Shown here one piece after another: positions 17,246 to 24,351 of a stretch of DNA of 64,000 nt. The first letter of the stretch is position 1, and every line of letters begins with the position of its first letter. Position numbers and translations under genes: made by a program. Under the pieces are notes generated by a model. It was not told the origin of the DNA. It searched no databases and saw nothing but the letters and a program-made list of their open reading frames with translations. Where the stretch lies: contig NZ_POSF01000002.1 of the NCBI RefSeq assembly GCF_004343605.1, forward strand, positions 310,001 to 374,000, read 5' to 3'. This stretch comes from Dehalobacter sp. 12DCB1 (GTDB taxonomy: Bacteria; Bacillota; Desulfitobacteriia; Desulfitobacteriales; Syntrophobotulaceae).

Positions 17246-18644
17246 GAAAACAATTTTCTCAAAACTGTTTTTTACCTATCTGATCTTGATTATTGCGGTG
17301 ATGGCTATCATTGCCGTTCTTCTCTCTTATGCGTTTAATAACTATGTATTCGGGGAAAAGCAGCAAGAAATGCATGCTGCGGCAGACGAAACGGTTCTGC
17401 TGCTCGGGAAGTATGAGCAGGCTGAGATAACCTATTCGGAACTAAATGATTCACTCGATATTCTGGGTTCGATGACGGGTTCGCGGATTTATGTAATCCG
17501 GCTGAATCAGGAGGTTCTTGCGAATAAGAATCTGGTACTGGATAAGAAACTGCTAGATGCATACCTGTTTGAAGATTTAAAAAGTATCCTGCAGGGCAAG
17601 GAGATTTCCAGGAAAAAGCAATACTCGGACAGGTTTGCCGCAGATGTAGCCTTTCTAGGGGTCCCCTACGGCCAGGGTAGCATGATTGAAGGAGCTGTTC
17701 TGTTTTTTGCTCCGCTTGACGAAATTTATGCTTATATTCAAAAGATCAATATGATCATATGGTGTTCTGCGCTGGCAGCAATTTTCTTAAGCGGTATCAT
17801 GATTTATCTGACAGCTCTTAAAATCACAAGGCCGTTGAAGATCATGGAAGAGGGAGCTATACAGCTGGCTGCCGGTGAGCAGATCAATGATTTGGCAGTT
17901 CATTCAGGTGATGAGCTGGAAAAGATGGCAAAAGCCTTCAATAATATGAAAAACCAAATCAGTACGGCCGAAAATATGCGGCGTGATTTTATGGCAAGTG
18001 TGTCCCACGATCTGAGAACTCCGCTGACATCGATCAACGGTTTTGTCCAGGGAATGCTGGATGGATTGGTGAAACCTCAGGATTATCCAAAGTATTTGAA
18101 TATCATTAAAACGGAAACAAACCGTTTGATGGGGCTAACAGGTGAAATCCTGGAATCAGCGAAAATTCAGACAGGGGAGATTACGCTTGCCAGGAAGTAT
18201 TTCCTGGTTCGGAATACCCTGGAGGAGATTCTGGAAAACACAGGGATGAGAAAAAATCCTAAAAACATAGAGCTGATGATGGATTGTCCGGACGGACTGG
18301 AAATCTATGCGGATCAGCAGCGTTTTAAACAGATCATGATCAATATCCTGGATAATGCGCTAAAATATACCGGAAAGAACGGAAAAATCAAACTGACTGC
18401 AACACCGGAAGACTGCGGGATTAAATTGAGTGTTCAGGACAACGGGCAGGGAATTGCACTACAAGATCTGCCATTTATTTTTGAGAGATTCTACCGGGCA
18501 GATAGATCTCGGCAGGAGGTGGAAGGCGGAACCGGTCTTGGTCTTAACATCACCAAGATGCTGGTTGAGAAGCATGGCGGTAGAATTAGCGCTTCCAGCA
18601 CCGATGGGCAGGGAACGGAGATTGTGATTTTCTTCCCTGGCTAG
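17238..18644 (+). CDS. Sensor histidine kinase (HAMP-HisKA-HATPase)
   Basis: The 468-residue protein has TM1 at about residues 8-30, an extracytoplasmic region, TM2 at about 170-192, HAMP, HisKA with His257 (VSHDLRTP) and an HATPase domain (GGTGLGLNITK). The ATG at 17238 overlaps the end of the regulator gene; a TTG one codon earlier is less likely. It is the partner of the upstream regulator. The extracytoplasmic domain is not recognised, so the signal is unknown. Confidence 0.94.
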   Translation: MVKKTIFSKLFFTYLILIIAVMAIIAVLLSYAFNNYVFGEKQQEMHAAADETVLLLGKYEQAEITYSELNDSLDILGSMTGSRIYVIRLNQEVLANKNLVLDKKLLDAYLFEDLKSILQGKEISRKKQYSDRFAADVAFLGVPYGQGSMIEGAVLFFAPLDEIYAYIQKINMIIWCSALAAIFLSGIMIYLTALKITRPLKIMEEGAIQLAAGEQINDLAVHSGDELEKMAKAFNNMKNQISTAENMRRDFMASVSHDLRTPLTSINGFVQGMLDGLVKPQDYPKYLNIIKTETNRLMGLTGEILESAKIQTGEITLARKYFLVRNTLEEILENTGMRKNPKNIELMMDCPDGLEIYADQQRFKQIMINILDNALKYTGKNGKIKLTATPEDCGIKLSVQDNGQGIALQDLPFIFERFYRADRSRQEVEGGTGLGLNITKMLVEKHGGRISASSTDGQGTEIVIFFPG

Positions 18645-18778
18645 TACATAGAATTTTAAAAAGTACGGTCATAATTTTACGTATTATTTACAACTTATCT
18701 GTTTTGCTTTGATATTTTTTCTGTAAAATAAGGCTGTAGACCGATGGTCTGCCTGCCTGAAGTACCAGGAGGGTAGGG

Positions 18779-19165
18779 ATGAAAGGTAGAGTGTTCTTAA
18801 CAACATTCCTAATTCTTTTCCTTGTTATCATGCTGAGCAGCTGCTCGGGCCAAACGGATCAGTCGAAGAATTTTGAAGCGCCGCGAAACGGTGTTCAGAC
18901 TGAAGGGCAGCAACCCGCGAACGAAGACGATCAGGTGCAAAGTGATGGAGTAGAAATTGATGAAGCAGGAACCGATGGAGCGGAAATAGACGGTACAGAA
19001 AATAAGGAATCTGATAATCAAGAAATTTCAGTGGTCGCAAAATCAGGAACACGGTCGGCAGATGAAGAAAAAGAAGCTGTATTAGACGAAATTTCCAGAG
19101 AGCTTGATGAAATCATTAACACTGTGAATGCAATGGATGATATTGAGGAAAATGATCTGAAATGA
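18779..19165 (+). CDS. Small acidic predicted lipoprotein
   Basis: The 128-residue protein has a lipoprotein signal (MLSSC, Cys at about residue 22), then a very acidic linker with repeated EIDxAGTDG-type units, and a C-terminal helix (DEISRELDEIINTVNAMDDIEE). GGAGGG precedes the start. It lies 134 bases after the second histidine kinase and 18 bases before the coiled-coil gene. The function is unknown; a metal- or cation-binding or envelope-sensing role is only a guess from acidity and context. Confidence 0.75.
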   Translation: MKGRVFLTTFLILFLVIMLSSCSGQTDQSKNFEAPRNGVQTEGQQPANEDDQVQSDGVEIDEAGTDGAEIDGTENKESDNQEISVVAKSGTRSADEEKEAVLDEISRELDEIINTVNAMDDIEENDLK

Positions 19166-19183
19166 TTGTAGGGAGGAAGCAAT

Positions 19184-19714
19184 ATGAAAAGAATAAAAAT
19201 TGTGGTACTGGCTGTTATGAGTATTTGCTTAATCCTTAATAGTGCGCTTGTTTTTGCCAAGACAGATAAAATAACGGATGGCACGTCAAATAAACAGAAT
19301 TTCGAAAGCAAGACTGTCCAACAATGGCAGAAGGAACTCAAACCCTTATTTGATGAAATCCGTGCCAATAAAACAGAGACGATCCATTTGCGCAATCAAT
19401 TGATTCAGCTTCGCAATAACGCAGTTGCCAAGATCAATGATCTTAGGCAACAGAATGGGAATCTGACCGATGAACAGATGAAAGCCCTGCTTGCTCCGCT
19501 GAAAGACTTTTTACAAACGCTCAAGGAAGATAAAGCTGAGATAGATGGCCAGTTAGGTGACGTTCAGCAGCAAGTTGTTGATCTCAGAAAGGCTAAAAAA
19601 GAGCAGGATGTTACTCAGGCCAAAAAAACGCTGCATAATATTATTACGGTACAGGAACAAAGGATTACGGCGCTGAAAGCGACGATTGAAGATTTAGAGG
19701 ATTTTCTGGATTAG
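19184..19714 (+). CDS. Exported coiled-coil protein of unknown function
   Basis: The 176-residue protein has a Sec signal peptide cleaved near VFA-KTD (residue about 25) and then a long, almost entirely alpha-helical, charged region with heptad-like spacing (LRNQLIQLRNNAVAKI and TVQEQRITALKATIEDLEDF). It resembles small periplasmic or wall-space chaperone-like helical proteins but no family is recognised. It follows the acidic lipoprotein gene and precedes the terminator, so it is part of the second two-component cluster. Confidence 0.75.
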   Translation: MKRIKIVVLAVMSICLILNSALVFAKTDKITDGTSNKQNFESKTVQQWQKELKPLFDEIRANKTETIHLRNQLIQLRNNAVAKINDLRQQNGNLTDEQMKALLAPLKDFLQTLKEDKAEIDGQLGDVQQQVVDLRKAKKEQDVTQAKKTLHNIITVQEQRITALKATIEDLEDFLD

Positions 19715-19774
19715 ATTCCTCGGTAAAATATTTGATGAAAGACCAAAAATAAGATTAACGATAAGCCTTGAGAC

Positions 19775-19812
19775 ACTGCGAATAGTAACGTACTATTGGC
19801 AGTATTTTTTTG
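19775..19812 (+). terminator. Intrinsic terminator of the second two-component cluster
   Basis: ACTGC..AATAGTA pairs with TACTATT..GCAGT with one mismatch and a 3-base loop, followed by a run of seven T. Confidence 0.85.
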
Positions 19813-19892
19813 TAATTTTTTGCAAAATGGACTGGTTTGCACTTCTGTGCATTTTTCGCTGGAAAGTATCAATAATATAGATCATAAAGCTA

Positions 19893-19931
19893 AGTACCGA
19901 GTTGACGAGGTACTGGGTCATCAATTTATAA
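19893..19931 (+). promoter_or_regulatory. Promoter with palindromic operator before pyruvate:ferredoxin oxidoreductase
   Basis: TTGACG (19902-19907) and TTTATA/TTATAA (19925-19931) form a promoter with 17-18 spacing. AGTACC and GGTACT (19893-19898 and 19909-19914) form a perfect inverted repeat centred on the -35 box. Confidence 0.5.
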
Positions 19932-19977
19932 CAGATCACAAATATGGATCAAGATTAAGCTTAAAGGAGGTCTTTTG

Positions 19978-22900
19978 ATGCCAATGAAAACGGCCACGAT
20001 GGATGGCAATGAAGCTGCAGCACTGGCGTCCTATGCCCTGACTGAAGTTGCCGCCATCTTTCCGATCACTCCGTCATCTCCAATGGCCGAAGGTATTGAT
20101 GAATGGTCGGCGCACGGCAAAAAGAATATTTTCGGTCAGCCTGTAAAAGTCGTGGAAATGGAATCTGAGGCTGGTGCTGCGGGAGCCGTTCACGGATCAC
20201 TCGCTTCAGGAGCGCTGACGACTACATACACCGCTTCTCAGGGTCTGCTGCTGATGATTCCGAATATGTACAAGCTTGCCGGGGAACTGCTGCCAGCTGT
20301 ATTTCATGTCAGTGCCAGAGCACTGGCAACTCATGCGCTGTCCATTTTCGGCGACCATCAGGATGTCATGGCCTGCAGGCAGACAGGTTTTGCGCTTTTG
20401 GCATCAACCAATGTCCAGGAAGCACAGGATTTGGGATATGTCGCTCATCTGAGCGCCATCCAATCCAGAATTCCGTTTCTTCATTTCTTTGACGGATTTC
20501 GTACGTCGCACGAGTATCAAAAAATCAGCTTAATTGAACAGGAAGCGATCCAAAAAATTGTAGACGATCAGGCGCTTCAGGATTTCAGGGATCATTCCTT
20601 ATGTCCTGAACACCCCGTTGTAAAAGGATCAACGCAGAATCCGGATGTCTACTTTCAGTTCAGGGAGGTTTCCAATCCGTTTTATGAGAAGGTCCCGGAT
20701 ATTGTAGAAGGCTATCTGCGGGAAATAGAAAAAATTTCGGGGCGGGTCTATCACCCTTTTAATTATTATGGAGCACCGGATGCCGAAAATATCATTGTGG
20801 CGATGGGATCAGTCTGTGACACGGTTGAAGAGACGATTGACGTTCTGCAGAAGAGAGGGGAGAAGGTCGGGATGGTGATCGTTCATCTTTACCGGCCATT
20901 CTCGGCAAAATATTTCTTTGCTGTACTCCCGGCTTCCGTCAAAAAAATCGCGGTTTTGGACCGTACCAAGGAGCCGGGAGCTTTAGGCGAACCGCTCTAC
21001 CTCGATATTCTGGAATTATTCAGGCACACCTCGGATGGGACTCCGGAGCCAATAGTCCATCAGCCGGTTATCGTGGGGGGGAGGTACGGGCTAGGATCCA
21101 AAGATACAACGCCTTCTCAGATCCTGGCGGTATACCAGAATCTGAAGCAGGACAAACCAAAGAATCATTTTACCATCGGGATTGTAGATGATGTTTCCGA
21201 TACTTCCTTACCGGAGGGTGAATGGCTGGATACAACCCCGGAAGGGACCATCAACTGCAAGTTCTGGGGGCTTGGTTCCGATGGGACTGTCGGAGCAAAC
21301 AAATCGGCGGTAAAGATTATAGGCGACAATACCGACCTTTATGCCCAGGCCTATTTCTCATATGACAGCAAGAAATCGGGAGGGACAACAGTTTCCCACC
21401 TCAGGTTCGGCACAAAACCGATTAAATCGCGCTATTTAGTCTTCAGTGCAGACTACATTGCCTGTCACAATCAATCGTTTATTTATCATTATGATCTCCT
21501 GAAAGGAATCAAAAAAAACGGTACCTTCGTTCTGAACTGCCCATGGCAGAGTGTGGATGAACTGGAAGAGCATCTTCCAGCGGACCTGAAGAAAACGATC
21601 TTTCAAAATAACATCCATTTTTATGTGATCGATGCAATTGATATTGCTTCCCAGATTGGGCTGGGCGGCCGGATCAACATGGTGATGCAGGCAGCATTCT
21701 TTAAGCTTGCGAACGTCATATCGATTGAAGATGCTGTCCGGTACTTGAAAAGCTCGATAGAAAAAACCTACGCCCGGAAAGGGCAGAAGATCGTCGATAT
21801 GAATAAGGCTGCCGTCGACCAAGGTATCAACCGGCTTATCCGAATAGAAGCGCCTGCTTCCTGGGAAAACGCTCAGGACGAAAAAACGGAACGAAAAGAA
21901 GAGCCGGAGTTTATCAAGAAAATTCACCGGCCCATTGCACGTTCTGAAGGAGATGAGCTTCCTGTCAGCACCTTTCTGGGGATGGAAGACGGGACCACGC
22001 CTTTGGGGACAACAGCCTATGAAAAGCGCGGTATCGCAGTCCAGATCCCGGAATGGCAGATTGACAAATGCATACAGTGTAATCAGTGCTCCTATATTTG
22101 TCCGCATGCAACTGTCCGGCCCTTTTTATTGGATGATCAGGAAAAGGACCGGGCACCGGAGACATTTAAAACGAAAGAAGCTACCGGAAGAGGACTGGAG
22201 GGCCTGCATTACCGTATACAGATTGCGCCTCTGGACTGTACGGGCTGTATGAACTGTGCCGACATTTGTCCTGCTCCGGGAAAAGCATTAATCATGAAAC
22301 CGGCCGAGCACGAAATCGAAATGGAAGCGGAAAACTGGGAATATGCATTGTCCATCCGGCCCAAGGAAGACCGGATCGACCGCTATATCTTGAAGGGAAG
22401 CCAGTTTATCCGTCCGCTCCTGGAGTTTAACGGCGCTTGTCCGGGCTGTGGGGAAACGCCGTACATCAAACTGCTGACCCAGCTCTTTGGGGAACGAATG
22501 ATGATTGCCAATGCGACAGGCTGTTCCTCGATTTGGGGAGGAAGTTACCCTTCCATTCCGTATACGACCAATGCCGAGGGCAGAGGGCCAGCTTGGGCCA
22601 ATTCACTTTTTGAAAATAACGCGGAGTACGGATACGGCATGTACCTTGGCGCTTTGCAGATCAGAGAGAGAATTTTCGCCCTGATGCAGGAAGCCTTAAC
22701 GATGGAACTTTCCGAAGAAATTAAGACCGTTTTTAGAGAATGGCTCGATACGTACCAGGACGGGGAAAGGTCGCTGACCGCTTCCGCCAAAGTGCTTCAG
22801 GCATTGAACAGCAATGCTGCACCGAGTCATCCGCTTATCCGTGAAATATTGAAGAGAAAGGACTATCTCGTCAAACGCTCGGTTTGGGCAATCGGCGGAG

Positions 22901-23529
22901 ACGGCTGGGCGTATGATATCGGCTATAACGGTGTCGATCATGTCCTGGCCAGCGGGGACGATGTCAACCTGTTTGTGATGGATACGGAGGTCTATTCCAA
23001 TACAGGCGGGCAGTCCTCCAAAGCGACCCCGACGGCCGCGATTGCTAAGTTTGCTGCCGCAGGCAAAAAGATCCGGAAAAAGGATCTTGGCATGATGGCG
23101 ATGTCCTATGGTTATGTTTACGTCGCTCAGATTGCGATGGGCGCGAATATGATTCAGACAATCAAAGCGATTACAGAGGCTGAAAGATATCGAGGTCCGT
23201 CCCTGGTTATTGCCTATTCCACTTGCTTCAATCATGGCCTTAAAAACGGAATGGGGATGAGCCTGGCTCAGCAAAAAAAAGCGGTCGAAGCAGGATACTG
23301 GCATCTTTACAGGTACAATCCGGATCTTAAGCAGCAGGGTAAAAACCCGTTTATCCTCGATTCCAAAGAACCTAAAGGGAACTTTAAAGAATTTTTGGAA
23401 AGCGAGATCCGTTATGCTTCTTTGAAAAATGTTTTCCCCGAGATTGCAGAAGATATGTTTCACTTAGCGGAACGACATGCGGCTGAACGTTATGAGAGCT
23501 ACCGGAAGATGGCAACATCCCAATCCTAA
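19978..23529 (+). CDS. nifJ: Pyruvate:ferredoxin (flavodoxin) oxidoreductase
   Basis: The 1183-residue single-chain enzyme converts pyruvate and CoA to acetyl-CoA and CO2 and reduces ferredoxin. The start is the ATG seven bases after AAAGGAGG. It has the N-terminal pyruvate-binding domain (AAIFPITPSSPMAE), two 4Fe-4S motifs (CIQCNQCSYICP near residue 698 and CTGCMNCADICP near 754), a Cys-containing CPGCGETPY for the proximal cluster, and the thiamine-diphosphate motif GGDGWAYDIG..N near 973. The C-terminal extension typical of clostridial enzymes is present. It is the only gene of its transcript and is central to anaerobic energy metabolism. Confidence 0.97.
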   Translation: MPMKTATMDGNEAAALASYALTEVAAIFPITPSSPMAEGIDEWSAHGKKNIFGQPVKVVEMESEAGAAGAVHGSLASGALTTTYTASQGLLLMIPNMYKLAGELLPAVFHVSARALATHALSIFGDHQDVMACRQTGFALLASTNVQEAQDLGYVAHLSAIQSRIPFLHFFDGFRTSHEYQKISLIEQEAIQKIVDDQALQDFRDHSLCPEHPVVKGSTQNPDVYFQFREVSNPFYEKVPDIVEGYLREIEKISGRVYHPFNYYGAPDAENIIVAMGSVCDTVEETIDVLQKRGEKVGMVIVHLYRPFSAKYFFAVLPASVKKIAVLDRTKEPGALGEPLYLDILELFRHTSDGTPEPIVHQPVIVGGRYGLGSKDTTPSQILAVYQNLKQDKPKNHFTIGIVDDVSDTSLPEGEWLDTTPEGTINCKFWGLGSDGTVGANKSAVKIIGDNTDLYAQAYFSYDSKKSGGTTVSHLRFGTKPIKSRYLVFSADYIACHNQSFIYHYDLLKGIKKNGTFVLNCPWQSVDELEEHLPADLKKTIFQNNIHFYVIDAIDIASQIGLGGRINMVMQAAFFKLANVISIEDAVRYLKSSIEKTYARKGQKIVDMNKAAVDQGINRLIRIEAPASWENAQDEKTERKEEPEFIKKIHRPIARSEGDELPVSTFLGMEDGTTPLGTTAYEKRGIAVQIPEWQIDKCIQCNQCSYICPHATVRPFLLDDQEKDRAPETFKTKEATGRGLEGLHYRIQIAPLDCTGCMNCADICPAPGKALIMKPAEHEIEMEAENWEYALSIRPKEDRIDRYILKGSQFIRPLLEFNGACPGCGETPYIKLLTQLFGERMMIANATGCSSIWGGSYPSIPYTTNAEGRGPAWANSLFENNAEYGYGMYLGALQIRERIFALMQEALTMELSEEIKTVFREWLDTYQDGERSLTASAKVLQALNSNAAPSHPLIREILKRKDYLVKRSVWAIGGDGWAYDIGYNGVDHVLASGDDVNLFVMDTEVYSNTGGQSSKATPTAAIAKFAAAGKKIRKKDLGMMAMSYGYVYVAQIAMGANMIQTIKAITEAERYRGPSLVIAYSTCFNHGLKNGMGMSLAQQKKAVEAGYWHLYRYNPDLKQQGKNPFILDSKEPKGNFKEFLESEIRYASLKNVFPEIAEDMFHLAERHAAERYESYRKMATSQS

Positions 23530-23644
23530 CTTACAATCATCCGGTATCCGGCCGGCAAAAATCTACGCCTTAAGCTTGAAAATACGTACTTACATCGCAT
23601 GACAAGTTGTCAAGCCTTCCGGCAAGAATCTTCGATACAAAATA

Positions 23645-23698
23645 ATTTTCGGACCTGAAGAATTTCCAAGCGCTTGGAGATTCTTCAGGTCCGAAAAT
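23645..23698. repeat. 54-bp near-perfect palindrome
   Basis: ATTTTCGGACCTGAAGAAT (23645-23663) is exactly complementary to 23680-23698, and the centre TCCAAGCGCTTGGA is itself a perfect palindrome; only one pair (23664/23679) mismatches. There is no T run after it, so it is not a textbook terminator, although it lies about 115 bases after nifJ. Confidence 0.75.
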
Positions 23699-23703
23699 AT
23701 ATG

Positions 23704-23750
23704 GGGCCGTTACAGACGAATTTACTTCCATTCGTTCGGCAACGGCCCTT
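23704..23750 (+). terminator. Second hairpin after nifJ
   Basis: GGGCCGTT (23704-23711) pairs with AACGGCCC (23741-23748), with an inner ACGAAT/ATTCGT pair, followed by TTTC. It is likely to help end the nifJ transcript or the convergent small genes. The rest of the spacer 23530-23878 shows no supported gene. Confidence 0.5.
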
Positions 23751-23878
23751 TCAGTTATTGAAAGAAGATGAACTTCTGTCTATGAAACAACGGCCATTTT
23801 AACAGCGGTTTGTTCCCTTTGCTTTTTCGTTGCTCTGACGCTCAGCAATAGATTTACTGCAAGAAATACGACTGTGAT

Positions 23879-24049
23879 TTATTTTTCATTGGAATCCACA
23901 TATTCTTTGGCATCATGGACTTCAAGCTCTCCAGGAATGCCTACGTTTGATACAGGCTTCTTTGTTTCAAAGCGGCTGTTCCAGGCGGCGGTGGTATGTT
24001 TCTCAACAGGGTTCGCCATAAAAGTTTCCTTCTTTTTATTATTGACCAC
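23879..24049 (-). CDS. DUF3787-like small spore-type protein
   Basis: The 56-residue protein starts at GTG nine bases after GGAGGA; an ATG ten codons later is possible. It contains EKHTTAAWNSRFETKKPVSN and ends VHDAKEYVDSNEK, the pattern I associate with DUF3787, a family with a spore surface member in Clostridioides difficile. The second of two adjacent tiny minus-strand genes (15-base gap). The plus-strand frames over this region have no ribosome binding sites. Confidence 0.7.
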   Translation of the reverse strand: MVNNKKKETFMANPVEKHTTAAWNSRFETKKPVSNVGIPGELEVHDAKEYVDSNEK

Positions 24050-24064
24050 GTTTCTATTCCTCCG

Positions 24065-24235
24065 CTACGCTTTATCCGGGGACCGTCTTCGATCTTCAGC
24101 CATCCGGCCGATGGTCTGAAGACCGGTAAAAGCAATCGAACCTGCCGGCATCGGATGGGCATTGTTCAGGTGGCCCCAGGCAAGTGAGTTATTGGTCGTC
24201 AGTATTTCTTTGACTTTACGTCTGTCTTTTGCCAT
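24065..24235 (-). CDS. Small hypothetical basic protein
   Basis: The 56-residue protein starts at the ATG nine bases after GAGGTG. It is rich in Lys and Arg at both ends (AKDRRKVKEIL and AEDRRRSPDKA) with a central AWGHLNNAHPMPAGSIAFTGLQ. No family is recognised. It is followed after 15 bases by the DUF3787-like gene, and the pair appears to be one short operon between nifJ and the class II RNR gene. A sporulation role is inferred from its neighbour only. Confidence 0.62.
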   Translation of the reverse strand: MAKDRRKVKEILTTNNSLAWGHLNNAHPMPAGSIAFTGLQTIGRMAEDRRRSPDKA

Positions 24236-24291
24236 CGTGTGATTCACCTCACCAAAATGATTTGTTACATGTAGTTTCTGAAATTTGTTTA

Positions 24292-24338
24292 AAAAAATAC
24301 ACAGTCATCAATGGAAAATGATGACTGTGTATTTTTTT
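24292..24338 (-). terminator. Strong hairpin terminator after nrdJ
   Basis: A perfect 19-bp stem (AAAAAATACACAGTCATCA and its complement) with an 8-base loop; A and T runs on both sides allow termination in either direction. Confidence 0.85.
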
Positions 24339-24351
24339 AGAAGTCGTTATT

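Noticed and set aside
21436-22107. 223-codon minus-strand ORF inside nifJ
   Set aside because: It lies fully antisense to a clear 1183-residue enzyme and has no ribosome binding site or recognisable motif.
22696-23463. 255-codon minus-strand ORF inside nifJ
   Set aside because: Antisense shadow of the thiamine-binding part of nifJ; no ribosome binding site.
23780-23878. Open frame continuing after the DUF3787-like stop, with a hydrophobic stretch
   Set aside because: The DUF3787-like protein ends at its natural C-terminus (AKEYVDSNEK) and the continuation has no start codon behind a ribosome binding site.
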